From: Blumeriella jaapii
Lineage: Eukaryota; Ascomycota; Leotiomycetes; Helotiales; Drepanopezizaceae
NCBI GenBank assembly: GCA_009599575.1
Contig: VWND01000076.1
Location: 186,001-250,000 of the forward strand
Length of the DNA stretch: 64,000 nucleotides
Direction: 5' to 3'
Shown here: positions 1 to 10,736 of the stretch, one piece after another
Position numbering within the stretch: the first letter of the stretch is position 1
Layout of the letters: every line of letters starts with the position of its first letter
Program-made: the position numbers and the translations under genes
The notes under the pieces: model-generated
The model's input: the letters and a program-made list of their open reading frames with translations, nothing else
Database searches by the model: none
What the model was told of the DNA's origin: nothing

Positions 1-197
1 TCAAGATCTCGCTGTCGAAGCCCACGGCCGTGACGTTCGCCGAGGCGCCGACGGTGGAGATGGCGACCGAGTCCGCGCCGGCCATCGCCGAGATGGCGAA
101 GCGTGTGGGCGAGGCCGGGCGGGTGAGTCTCAAAGTTCCGTTTCCGCTGGCTGGGAGGTTGGACGACTGGATCCAGACGCAGGAGGGGGGGGGATGA
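1..197 (+). CDS. 3' end of a dihydroneopterin aldolase (FolB) domain protein, partial
   Basis: The frame starting at base 3 is open from the window edge to a TGA at 195-197, giving 64 residues. It begins KISLSKPTAVTFAEAPTVEM, which resembles the C-terminal strand of the FolB/dihydroneopterin aldolase fold (I-x-L-x-KP-x-A-x-x-x-A-x-x-x-x-VE). Known family members act in folate synthesis, and fungi often carry the domain alone or in a fused Fol1 protein. What lies upstream of the window, and so which form this is, cannot be seen. The last residues (DDWIQTQEGGG) are a short tail. The gene converges on the MFS transporter gene. Identification rests on one short motif, so confidence is moderate. 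Confidence 0.55.
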   Translation, partial: KISLSKPTAVTFAEAPTVEMATESAPAIAEMAKRVGEAGRVSLKVPFPLAGRLDDWIQTQEGGG

Positions 198-626
198 TGG
201 GGCTTGCGTTGCTCGAGGCGGGACGGGCCATGTCGACTTGGAGGCACTTGGGGGCACTTGGAAGGCCCTTGGGTGGGAGTAGAAAAAAGAAAACGGTCGG
301 CGCAAGAGGATGTGCTACGATCAGAGCCCGCGAAGAGAGGGCGAATCTGTCGTCAGTTCAAGTGACCAAGCGCTTTGCGTAGGTAGGTACTTGCGACGCA
401 ATCAACTTGCTTGGTTGCAGTCAACTTGTAGAGAAGCGAAGCCCAACACAAACAAACACAAGATGAATGATACTCTTTCTGACATTCCCATCTATCTACA
501 TGATCTGCCGAAAGAGGCTCGACGTGAGAGCGCTTTCCGGGTCCGTGAAACCCCATGCTCGGCCAAAACCTCCAGCCAGAGAAGCACCCATATGACACTC
601 GATGCTGCTTCTCAGATACGTAGATG
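198..626. other. convergent intergenic spacer
   Basis: Region between the 3' ends of the FolB-like gene and the MFS transporter gene. I see only shadow reading frames and a TAGGTAGGTAC stretch near 380-390. No RNA gene or repeat is supported. Confidence 0.5.
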
Positions 627-2438
627 TCACAACCTCCCCGGGCTCTGAGCACCAGGCATGATGGTCTCGCTCGTGTGCTCCGCCTCGCTGACCAGCACCT
701 CCCGTCTCATCTGATAGGACCTCAGGCCCACGTAGGCACACAACGCCGCCCCGACCACGAACGCGCTCCCCAGCAGGATCAGGTTCACGGGGACGGGATT
801 GCCGTGAAAGGCGCGGTGCAGGAGGGCGTCCCAGGCGCTCTGGCTGAAATTGAACAGGCCCGCCAGACAGATGGTGAGGCCGTACACGGTGCCGAACGTG
901 CGGAAGCCGAAGACCTTGGCCGCGTAGTCCGAGACGGCGGTGTAGTAGAAGGGCCGGTAGAGGACGAAGAGCGCGATGTTGGCGTAGGCGGCCCACGCGT
1001 AAGGGAGGCAGCCCAGGACGCCGATGAGGGTGGCCATGCTGACGAGGGCCGAGAGCACGAAGACGGTGCTGCTGCGGTCGAGCACGAGGCCGATGAACGG
1101 GATGGACAGGATCCCCCCCACGGGCAGCGCCACGTCGAAGAACGTGTTGAGCTGGACGGCCTGGTCGTACGAGCCGAGCAGGTACTCGTACTGGGCCCGG
1201 ATCGTGGCGACGAAGTAGTTGATGCGCGTCATCTGGAGCATGGTGAAGAGCGTGATGAGCCCGAACCAGGGCGAGCAGACTTGCTGCCGCACCGTGTGGT
1301 TGTGCATGGCGCCCCAAACACCAGAGATCTGGTTCTTCTGTTCTTCCTGCTGGAAGTGCTGGGCGCCGGATTTGGAGCCCAGGAGCTCGTCGACCTCGGA
1401 GGCCACCGACGGACGCTGCTGCCGGCATTCCTCTCGGAGGAGGGCAGTGTTCTCGTCGACTTGGTCCTCGAAGACGTTCTCTTCTTCTTCTTGGGCTTGC
1501 GTTACGAGCTCTCCGACCGTCTTGTAGGATGCCTGGGGCATGAGGAAGACCTGTACCACCAGAATGAAAGCCGGGACGACCAGGTACAGGAGGAAGAACC
1601 TCTGGAGCGTGAAGGCCCCCCCGCTCCACTGATACAAGATGCGATACCCGAGGAACACGGCACTGGACGAGTCGAACGCCCCCGTGAGCAAGGCCAAAAT
1701 CAGACCGGAATGCCGGGGGAACGCATTCGACAGCTGGAACGACGAGATAAACACGAAAGGACCCCCGAGCGCGACAAAGAGATAGCCGGGGATGTAGCCG
1801 TCGAAAGGCAACCTCGAGGCCAAGGCCAACAGCGCGGCTCCCACGGCCAGCATGAAGCTGCCGACGATGCCACAAACTCGGGGACCGGCCGAGTCGAGGA
1901 TGGCGCCCACGGAGCGCGGCGACATTGGTCGCGACAGCCGCCACGGTGAACATCAAATTCAAGCGGATCTCCTGCTCGTAGCACGTCCGCACGTCGCGCT
2001 CGAGTTCGTCCTGGGCACATCTGTCTCGGTAGACGCCTTCGCGGACGAGAACTGGCTTGAAGGCGGCATACCCAAAGACCAGGCCGGCTGAGAAGAGGCA
2101 GTATACGACTGCGATGCTGACTTGCACTGGACGGGCCACACGTCAGTCAAGTGTTTGCATTCCGGCTCGAAGAGTCCAAGAGGGCTGCAGCGAGGCCAAC
2201 AAGCGCATCCAGCGCGACACATACCCAACCTCTTCCACCTGGGAACCTCGAAGGCGCTGATGGGAGGAACGCCGTGCTCCACGGCCGACGCAGCGGGGGG
2301 GTCCCAACTCCCGGGCAGCGGATTGAAGGAGAGTTTGCGATCTCTCGACGACGCGCTCTGGGATGGCGAGCGCGCTCGTGCGGCCGGATGGAGAGAACCC
2401 AGCGACTCGAAGGACGAGACTCGTTGGGATAGCGACAT
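627..2438 (-). CDS. fmp42: MFS transporter, FMP42-like, with apparent frameshift
   Basis: Major facilitator superfamily transporter resembling yeast Fmp42 and animal SLC43 carriers; substrate unknown, membrane location expected. Exon 1 (2438-2225) starts MSLSQRVSSFESL and ends FEVPRWKRL. An intron of 98 bp (2127-2224, donor GTATGT, acceptor CAG, branch CTGAC) joins it in phase to VQVSIAVVYCLFSAG, the first membrane segment. Exon 2 runs 2126-627. The reading frame breaks near 1910-1916: TNVAAL is in one frame and the following VGAILDSAGPRVCGIVGS in another, where the family has a continuous loop after the second helix. The sequence lacks two bases or has one extra. After correction the protein is about 571 residues with many hydrophobic helices and a charged central loop (EEEENVFEDQVDENTALL). 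No intron can explain the break without deleting conserved residues. Gene identity is firm; intactness is not. Confidence 0.8.
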
Positions 2439-3122
2439 GATGGCGCTCCCTCCCCCCCGAGCCTCTTCTCTTCGTGTTCTCGGGCTGGCTCGGAGCAGCG
2501 CTTTTCCTCGCTCCTGTACTGGTGCTCGGCTGCTCTCGAGCAAAGGGCCTCCGGTTGCTTGCGGGCGGGGTTGGCAGGATCAGCTTGTCCCGGCCGGGAA
2601 CTGCGGGCCTCACAAGTACAATCTCTCAGTCGATGGCGCAGCAGAAATCGCAAGGAGAGAGAGAGCATCAACCAAAGAACGTCGGTAGGTGTAGGGAAGA
2701 TGGCTCGACAAGAAGAGGGGATCCGAATACATGAGATATAAATGAGCTTGCCAAGACACAAGGAAGCTGAGAGAGGCGCGGTCCGGATATTCTAGCTTTG
2801 ACCATGAATGACAAAATAGCGTCAGATAGGTGGTGGAGAATCAGGACTGAATATCGGCTTTGGTCTCTTGTACCGCTAGAAAGGGTATTTTGATGTCTAT
2901 CTAATAACCGCTCCACACGCCCTTTTTCCTTGATGAGTGTCGATGTTGCTTTCCCGTCTTCCTTCCCACGGGCCAGTCATCTTACGGTAGATTCTAGACA
3001 ACCAAGAGCACCTCGAAGAGACCTCGCTATCGTCCTGTCCATGAAAGGCTTCCATGGCCATAGCCTTGGCCCAAATATGGCCAAGATCACCAATCATCAA
3101 ACCTACATGAACCCCTCGAAAT
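2439..3122. other. intergenic region upstream of the MFS gene
   Basis: Holds the MFS gene's 5' region and the 3' flank of the regulator gene. An in-frame upstream ATG exists at 2543, but the start at 2438 agrees better with family length. No other gene or RNA is visible. Confidence 0.5.
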
Positions 3123-5943
3123 TCAGGGCCACGCCGTCCCCAAATCCCCCATCCCCATGAAGCTGTTCAAGAGGTTGTTCTCATCGAAGCAGGCACCGTA
3201 TTCGTCGACACCCAGTGTCCTACCCATGGCCGGCTCCAGACCGTCGCCCACCGAAGCGCCAAAGTCCACACCGAGATGGGGGTCTATCTGGCTACCCATG
3301 TTGCCGTAGCCTGGGTCCATCTGCACTTCCTGATTCAAAAGGTAGCTGGTGAACGGCGTGTTTTGTTGCCAATCGTGGGACCCAGGGTAGTTGCTCATGC
3401 TTCCAGCATGAGATTGCCCTCCACTGCCCGTCGCAACCTCGCTCAGCAGTTGGAGGGAATTGCTGGCAGCGCTGTACGCGGATGTCGGTCGTGGTTGCGG
3501 CACATGAGAATGAGAAGTGTGGTGTAACTCGCCAAGTCTTTCCGTGGGTGCGTTGGTTGCCAGCCCCGGGCCAGAGTCGCTCGAGGAATGGCCCGGTGGC
3601 TTTCCCTCGCGCTGACGATGAAGCCAAGTCTTGAGCATCAGAAGAACCATGAGGAACTTCTGCGACGACCGTGACTTTTCTTCCGACGCCGCTCTCTTGA
3701 GCAGCGAGATGAGCCCGTCCAGATATGGTTCTACCTTCATGTGGTCCTTGTTGATCACCTTGCCGAAGTTACTATTGACGTTGGCGGCTGCGAAGTACAA
3801 CTTGATCAGGACGACGACAGCATAAGCAACACGAACAAAGTTACCAACTGGAAGACAGCGCACGGTTTCAAAGTCGAGCTCGAGGAAGATAGCGAATATG
3901 GCGTCTATGGACTCTAAGCATATTGAAAGTGCCTTAACATGAAAAGAACCGAGTTTTTGGCCATCGCTGCCTGTAGCATCTATGAGAACTGCATCCGTCA
4001 GAGGCAGCCTGAAATCGTCGACAATGTGATCCACATGCATGGCGATCTCGTGCATGTAAAGATTTACCAGATGCCGACCAATTTGCAAGCAGGCTACGAA
4101 ATTGTTAGAGTGCATCCTGTAATCGTTTCCAACGTGACCTACGGGAATCGGCTGTAGGCGAAATCTGGTTAGTGAAATCGTCAAGCTCAACCTCGAATGC
4201 CTTCAAGTCATGTTGAACTGACACATCAGCCATGCTGACCTTTGCGCTAGGATCATCCATTGAGAACCGGATGCCAATCTCCTCTGCGAGATGCTGACTT
4301 TTGATCCAATGGCACAAGTTTCGGTCAGATGGAAACGCATCAGGCGACGTCTCCAGTACTTCAACACATTCGGCCATGAACGATGTCCACCGAACGAGGT
4401 TTGGTCGCCGAAGTCCCATAGATGCATTGCAGCAGAGGAAATAACAAGAAAGCCACGTGCGTCTCGATTCGAGACTTTCGGGGTCTGGGAACGGAGCGCG
4501 GCGCCATTGATGATCTCTAAAGAGGCCGGCACCTCTGGTCGTCTGAGCTTTTCCCTTCTTGTTCAGACCCATGTCAATTGCCATGACAGAAGCAAGATGG
4601 ATAAGTTGGTAAAACTTGAGTTCTTCAAAATGCTCTGGGGGCCAGTACCAAAGACAGGAAACAATCAAAGCTTGAATCAACTCCAGCGTCTTGTCTCCAC
4701 CGCAGATGATACGATCTGCGTAGATGCTCATGACTTCTTTCGTGAATATGCTTTGCTTTTCTGGGAATAGTATGCCTGCACTAGCACTCAGAATAGCCAG
4801 AAACAAGATTGGTTTGGTTTTGCGAATCTCAGCCGCTGTGGTACCTGGGGGGAACACGACTGACGGCATGTGCGGCGCCATCTTCTCCACATATAAGTTG
4901 AACATCTCGGTAACCTCCTCCGCGGTAGCAAGACCCTTGTCGACAACATCTGCGTACACATGAGTTGCTATAGGCTTTTGAGTGGCGGCGGTGCGGGTGT
5001 GGAAGTTCCCAAGTACCTCCTCAGCCTGTCTCTGCGCACCTGCACTCGTTGAGATGGGGGATTCAGAGGCAGCGGAAAATTGGTGCATGTGCTTTCTCTT
5101 CTGACCAGCAACCACCAGAGGCGGTGGAGCTGCCGCTGTACGAGCCTCGGCTTCCGCAGCTCCTGCGAATGCACTCCATTCGTCTGAGCGCGTCTCGGGG
5201 CGGATTGTACTGTAGGGTGATGGTCCATGTGAACCATTCGTGACGTGTTGGTAAAGGTTCTGTTGAGTCTGAGGCCGTTGCATTTCACTTTGCATTTCGC
5301 TTTCTCCCGAGCCAGCCCAAGCAGCGTTGAGTGTATGCCCAGCTCCCTGCGCATGCAGCGATGCCGTCAAGGCATTGATCTTCTTCTCCAGCTCTGCAAC
5401 GCGATTATCCGTCTTCTTCTGTCGCTTTCGACTCGGCAGAGTAACGACACAGGTGCGATTTGCTTTCGCGCATCGCTTGCACGGAGCATCCGGGTTATTC
5501 AGATCTGGTTCACATCGAACTTTCAGTCCTCGACAGGCCTCGCATGCTCGAGATCTCTTGGGGTCGTTCGCATCGTTGTGGCTGCCGTCTTGCAAGCCGC
5601 CCGTATCCGGATGCTCGCCGGCTGATTGAGGAGTGAAAGCATTGTGGAAGGGGTCTTGATGCTGCCGAGGGGATATTAGGACGTATGGAGAGTGATGTGC
5701 GTGATTCGGTTGGGGTTGGTGTTGGTGTTGGTGTTGGTGTGGTTGCTGTGGGGTGAAAGTATTATTGCTTGCGCTCGAGAGCTCGCGAAGGCGTGGATCG
5801 AGGTGTGATAAGATTTGGTTGTTGTTGTTGTTGTTGCGGTTGTTGCGGTTGTTGTCGACGTGGTTGCGGTTTGAGTTTGTGCTCCCTTGAGCTTGAACCT
5901 GAGCTTGAGCTTGAGCCTCTCTTGACAGATGATCCATGTCCAT
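3123..5943 (-). CDS. Zn2Cys6 transcription factor, War1/Leu3-like
   Basis: Nuclear fungal regulator. The N-terminus (about residues 1-130) is Gln/Asn/His-rich and low in complexity. A binuclear zinc cluster follows at residues 134-166 with spacing C-x2-C-x6-C-x10-C-x2-C-x6-C (RACEACRGLKVRC... then CKRCAKANRTC). A basic patch SRKRQKK and a short heptad coiled coil (RVAELEKKINALTASL) come next, as in War1/Leu3-type factors. The middle homology region contains LVSCLWYWPPEHFEELKFY-like residues typical of that group. Two long frames cover the gene: 5943-4105 and 4190-3123 (the latter with VNLYMHEIAMHVDH). They differ in frame. A 40-bp intron (4152-4191, weak donor GTTGAG, branch CTAAC, acceptor CAG) would join them but removes plausible coding residues; otherwise there is a one- or two-base indel near 4117-4180. 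Target genes cannot be told from sequence. Confidence 0.78.
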
Positions 5944-7366
5944 GTTTCCGGGTTCGCGATGAGAAAATCGGTGTCGGTGTCGGCGTGTCGGAGTGCCGCG
6001 ATTGAGTCGCGATCAACAAATCCAATCGCCACTAGGGCGAGTGGAGGTGCAGCCGCGAAGAGAAGTGAATGTGACAGAGGCAATTGCTTTGCCCGTGGCG
6101 TTTATGCGAATTCAACCCAGCAGAACAGAGGCAATGCACCCAGGTACATACTGTACTGTTCTGTAGGTACTGTAGAGTCAAGATGTTACGGCAAGACACG
6201 ATCATGTCAAAATAGTTGTGCTCGTGTTTTTGACTCCCACTAGCGTCAGCGTATACGAAAGACACACAGTGCGAGGGAGGCGACGCCGGGTCTCTTTCAC
6301 CCTCCACATTCTGACTGACACTTCACATAACACAGGCAGTGTTTCTTGACAGCGGCCGCGAGAGCTATGGGAATGGACTTCTAAGTGGTACCTGTTTTTT
6401 GTCTCTCTTGGGTGGCCGGCTGAGACGGCTTGGAATGTCCTGTACTGTAATACAGTAGTTTCCGAGCATCGGAAGATCATTGGCATTCCTACCGTAAGAG
6501 CCGCCGGGTTACAAAAGACGAATCTCTATGTGAATGCTCGTAACCATTTTTGCTACTATAGCGACACATCGACAGTACTGTATGTAGGTACTCAACTGTA
6601 CATATGCAGTCGTGAAGTATATACAGACAGTATGTGCAAAAGTTTCTTAGTAAGCTGGGGTTCTGGTAGCACCTCTTCTTATCGGCCTTATCGGGATTCC
6701 TCCACAGTTGGTCGCGTGCGATTCGAGAATCTCACTTCGCTTTCACTCTCACCCGCCTCGACCACCAATGTTCTATTCCTTGTGAGCCATCATTTGTTAC
6801 AGCATCTATCAGATTGTTACCTTTCCTCTCTTCTTTTCTTTTCCTATCCAGTCTCTGTTTCATCTATGCAAGACGGGTAGACGACAAAGCGTCACGAAAT
6901 CGTCCCCGCTATTGCGATTTTATGGAGAATGGAAGAGGCACACAAAACCGCAACGAAAAGTGCGTGAGCGTGTATCAGTATGTCTGCAAGATATCAATTC
7001 TGTTCGGTTATGCTGACAGATCGAAAGCCTGTGTCGACTGCCAGAGATTCACAGCAGCTGTCCCTGACTAGGAGGATACCCGAAATAAGTCAGGCAACAC
7101 ATCTAGCTTTCCAGTCTGCGCGTCCGCCGATCCATCTACAACCTCTCGAGACGAAGCGCGTCTACTTGTCGAGGCGAAAGACGGACGGATACATTCACAA
7201 TCAAGTGCTCTGTTAGCTGCCTATGTACGAATACCAAACTACAGTCCGAGGCTTGTCTTAGTTACAACGGGTTCTGCTTGTGGTTTGGATTTGGATTGGC
7301 TCGAGGAATATAATGTGCTTTACTGGCATTCTGCGGCTCCAGCTACCACAGTCCTCGGAGTCCAGT
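5944..7366. other. divergent promoter region between the regulator and the FYVE-RING gene
   Basis: About 1.4 kb without a supported gene. It should carry both divergent promoters and 5' leaders. Near 6141-6175 there is a GTACTG-type tract (catactgtactgttctg). Short upstream ATGs occur on both strands. No RNA gene recognised. Confidence 0.5.
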
Positions 7367-9338
7367 ATGAACCCCTCGAGCGTTTCGGCAGCGGTGGTCA
7401 ATGCTAGGGAGCGGCCTCTTCCCCCCATCCCAGTCTCAGAACCGAGTCCCAGGGCTATGGTAACAATAGAGACCGACATAGCGAGACCAAGCAGCCGAGA
7501 AGACAGTGGTAACGACGAGGAAATCCATAGCAGTACTGAAAGAACGGCCGTTCCCAGGCCTCGAGGAGATTCAACATCAGTAGCCAACACTGGCCCCTCG
7601 GCGGTTGGGACTTCTTCTTTCGACGAAGGATCGCTTCCGCGTATCGATTCTCGTCTCCAAGGGAATCCTCTTAGCAGTCCGCAGGTAGTAGCCGACGTAT
7701 TCTCCGATGCTTTAAGTCCTCCAGCAGCATACCAGACCGATCAAGGCAGTCAGTCTCCTACCACAATAAGAAGTCGAGATTTAAGTATTGAGTCCAGACC
7801 CGATGGTGATTCATCAGGATCAGACTCGCTGGGAGATGTCCCTCTGTTATCTCGCACATCTAGTCGTTACCGAAGGAGACCACAGCGTACCGGGCGAGCG
7901 AACAGCACCGAGCAGTCGCAAGTTGCTATCCCTAGATGGCAGCCAGACGCTGAAGTAACGCTTTGTCCGATTTGCAGATCACAGTTTAGTAAGTTTCTTG
8001 GGAATTTTGACCAACAGGAGCTTTGCGTGGAGAGACTGACTAGAATGATAGGTTTTTTTGTGAGGAAACACCATTGCAGGTCAGCATCCCCTATGCCGTA
8101 ACCACGAATCATCCTGACTGTCAAGTAGAAAATGCGGTCGAGTGGTTTGTGGGAGTTGTTCACCCCACCGAATCACAATTCCATATCAGTTCATTGTGCA
8201 ACCTCCAGCGGAAGAAACATCTTCTACGACAAATGCCCGACCAGGTCGAGATGCTAGGCGTATCGGAAGCTTCACTGTCGTTGAGAATTTAGGTGGCGGA
8301 GAGCGAGTTCGGCTCTGTAATCCATGCGTACCCGATCCAAACGTTGCTCCTCCTCAGGTTGTGGAAAACCAACGTCGGCCCTCGCACCAAGCCCACGGTC
8401 GCTCGGCGAGCAGTGTCGTGACATCCCCCAATTCAATACCGAGACGTGCAAGTCTAACACCATCACACCCGTCGGCTTTTCCGAGAAGACCACGCCAGTT
8501 GATCAACTCAAATCCCTTCAATCAGAGCACCTCGTCATACACGGAGAGCAACGACCGGTTGATGAGGTCTGAGGAGATCCATAGTCGTTCCCGGAGTAAT
8601 ACGGTAAGTTGTCTCTAAAGTAGCCAGTATATGAGCGGCTCTAAAAAATACAGGTTGGCACTAATCGCGACATGTTCACAATGGTGAGTACTGTTCGCAT
8701 ATCTCGACCCCGGAGGCATACAAAACATGATTTCTCTATTTCGATAGAAATTCGTCCGTACTAACACAACTCAGAATATGGGACAGTCCATGGGACAGCG
8801 AGAAGAAGGAAGAGGCACTGGCCGATCTCAGGCCCCATCACCCAGAACACCGGCGCCTGAGCCTCTCAGAGAGGAAGACGAATGTTGGGTCTGCCACAAA
8901 GAACTGCCCTCCAACTCCCTCCCCGACTGGGAAACCCTTCGTCAAAACCATGTCCTGAATTGTATCCTTGAAGCTGAGCGCGGTCCCTCTTCCCCTCCTG
9001 TCAACTCCAGCACCCAAATCTCACCAGCCGCCTCCAGCTCACGACCACCTGTCCTAAACCCCTCAGCAAGCACGCCCGTGGCCCTCATTGCGACAGTTAT
9101 GCAAGCAGGTCCATCCAGCGCGGCGCCTATGAGGAGAAGTGGGTGTTTCCCCTACATAGCAAGCGAGAAGGACTGCGTGGACGATGCCGAGTGCACCATC
9201 TGCATGGAGGAGTACGAGGTCGGAGACAAGATGGGACGGCTAGAGTGTTTCTGCAGGTTCCATCTGCAATGCATCCGCGACTGGTTCGTGCTCCATCCGG
9301 GGCAGTGCCCGGTGCATCAACATGGGGCTGGCTATTGA
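7367..9338 (+). CDS. FYVE and RING-H2 finger protein, probable endosomal E3 ubiquitin ligase
   Basis: Five exons are supported: 7367-7988, 8052-8079, 8129-8603, 8654-8683 and 8775-9338. All junctions are GT-AG and in phase, totalling 572 residues. Residues 1-190 are Ser/Pro-rich. A FYVE finger begins near residue 190: LCPICRSQF, then [19 protein letters not shown] (the R-K-H-H-C-R-x-C-G signature is created across introns 1 and 2), ending RLCNPC. FYVE domains bind phosphatidylinositol 3-phosphate on endosomes and vacuoles. A Cys2-His-Cys motif (CWVC...H-VLN-C) lies near residue 422. The C-terminus carries a RING-H2 finger, [13 protein letters not shown]...[14 protein letters not shown]...CPVH, which normally recruits an E2 enzyme. 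The layout resembles Pib1-type ligases but is longer. Exons 2 (28 nt) and 4 (30 nt) are micro-exons. Starts at 7313 and upstream are possible; 7367 is chosen because no conserved sequence precedes it. Confidence 0.85.
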
Positions 9339-9535
9339 TCTCTCCCCTGCACCAACGTCAGCAGAAGGCAGCTTCACGATTGTGTTCTTGGCGATGGGAG
9401 TTGAGGAGATGGGGGCGACGTGGGCTGCAACTATGGCGTTGACTCGGGACTTGGGGTCGTGTTTGTGGATAGAGTCTTGTCTGGATCTACGGAGTTACAC
9501 GCGTCACGATTGGCATTGCTTTTGCTTTGGTTCCA

Positions 9536-9562
9536 TTTGACTTGATTTGACTTGATTTGATT
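9536..9562. repeat. TTGAY pentamer microsatellite
   Basis: Five consecutive five-base units alternating TTGAC and TTGAT, just downstream of the FYVE-RING gene. Confidence 0.8.
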
Positions 9563-10101
9563 TCCCGAGTTTCAGCATTGCGAGTTTCGATACCACGATG
9601 TTTTTAACGTACACAACAGTACAAGAAGCCAGCTACCTATAGGTAGGCTTTGCTCGACGCATTCACACTCTTGCCTCGATTCGTTTGGTATGTATGGCCT
9701 GTCCGGCTCGTCCGCGCTGGGCTTCGAGCTTTCAGAAGGCTCGCGCCACGGGAGGAAGGCATTCCGAGCGACGTGCAACAAAAGCCCAAAGGGTCTGTTT
9801 GCGTCTGTTTGTTTGGCTGGTGGGTGGGTGTGTTCTGCGATGATGGAAAGGGCGGCTCCCTACAGGTAAGTACCTAGGTACAGACTGCTTTTGGAGTGGC
9901 AGGTCTCGTCTCGTCTGGTCTAGCACATAGGTCCGCCCGAACTGCCGTTACCCGCCTGGGTCTGCTCGTTTCCGCGGCTTGCCCCCTTCGGCAGATCGCT
10001 TGGGGTCGCAAAGTTAGGTTGCGTGCTTGTGTTCGCTGTCCGATGCTTGCTTGCTCTCGTTCGTGAGCCTCGTCGTGATCGTCGCTTGTGTTCAGTTCGC
10101 G

Positions 10102-10139
10102 GCTCTTTCTTTCTCTCTCTCTCTCTTTCTCTCTCTCTC
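10102..10139. repeat. imperfect TC/TTTC microsatellite
   Basis: Pyrimidine run of CT dinucleotides interrupted by TTT; a complementary AG run lies about 100 bp downstream, so the two could pair as an inverted repeat. Confidence 0.8.
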
Positions 10140-10240
10140 GGTCTGAAATGCAAGCTGTGGTGGGTTCAAGGAGGCGAGCCGCAAGCTTCGGCGGTCTTCG
10201 CGAAGGGGGAAAGGAAGGCGAGCAAGAGTCACCCAATGAT

Positions 10241-10262
10241 AGAGAGAGAGAGAGAGAGAGAG
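10241..10262. repeat. AG dinucleotide repeat, 11 units
   Basis: Uninterrupted AG run directly visible. Confidence 0.9.
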
Positions 10263-10457
10263 CTTGCAGAAAGCGGAGGAAGTGAATCAGCGGGACGCCC
10301 GTGCCGACCGACGAAGTCAACCAACGCCTCCCTCGGCCTTCTGCCCTCCCTGGTTCAGGTTCCGCTCCGCCACAGCACGCCGTGCCTGCTTCTCTCGGAA
10401 GAGCCCCCCCCCCCACCTGAGCGTCCGAACTCGAGGATGGCTTCCGTTCCGTCAGAC

Positions 10458-10458
10458 T

Positions 10459-10510
<52 letters not shown>

Positions 10511-10511
10511 T
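10458..10511. repeat. TTTC tetranucleotide repeat, about 13 units
   Basis: Uninterrupted TTTC run. It produces the long Phe/Leu/Ser and Lys/Glu shadow frames on the two strands. Confidence 0.92.
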
Positions 10512-10635
10512 GCCTGCGGACCTTTGGCCTGTGTCGATGGATGGATGGTCTTGGACGAGGATGCTGGATCGCTCGGTATGGGCATACGTATGTACTACTA
10601 CTACTGTAGGTATGTACATATACTTATACATATGT

Positions 10636-10660
10636 GTACGGTACGGTACGGTACGTTACG
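10636..10660. repeat. GTACG pentamer repeat
   Basis: Four to five GTACG units followed by GTTACG, one of several five-base-unit repeats in the window. Confidence 0.8.
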
Positions 10661-10716
10661 TGGGGAAGAGGCCGTGTGAATACGGCTGTGGCACACATGG
10701 CCACACTGTTCCATGG

Positions 10717-10736
10717 ATGCATGCATGCATGCATGC
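10717..10736. repeat. ATGC tetranucleotide repeat
   Basis: Five self-complementary ATGC/GCAT units. Confidence 0.85.

Noticed and set aside
624..1949. 441-codon plus-strand frame rich in Glu, Arg and Gln
   Set aside because: It is the antisense shadow of the GC-rich MFS gene and shows no domain.
496..2139. 547-codon frame on the minus strand as a single protein
   Set aside because: Only its first 75 residues are transporter-like; the rest is an Arg/Pro/His-rich shadow of the correct MFS frame after the break. Its first codon is GTG, and the true start is an exon upstream.
4117..4142. 26-bp GTAGGT...CAG micro-intron in the Zn2Cys6 gene
   Set aside because: Too short for fungal splicing, and it does not restore the downstream frame.
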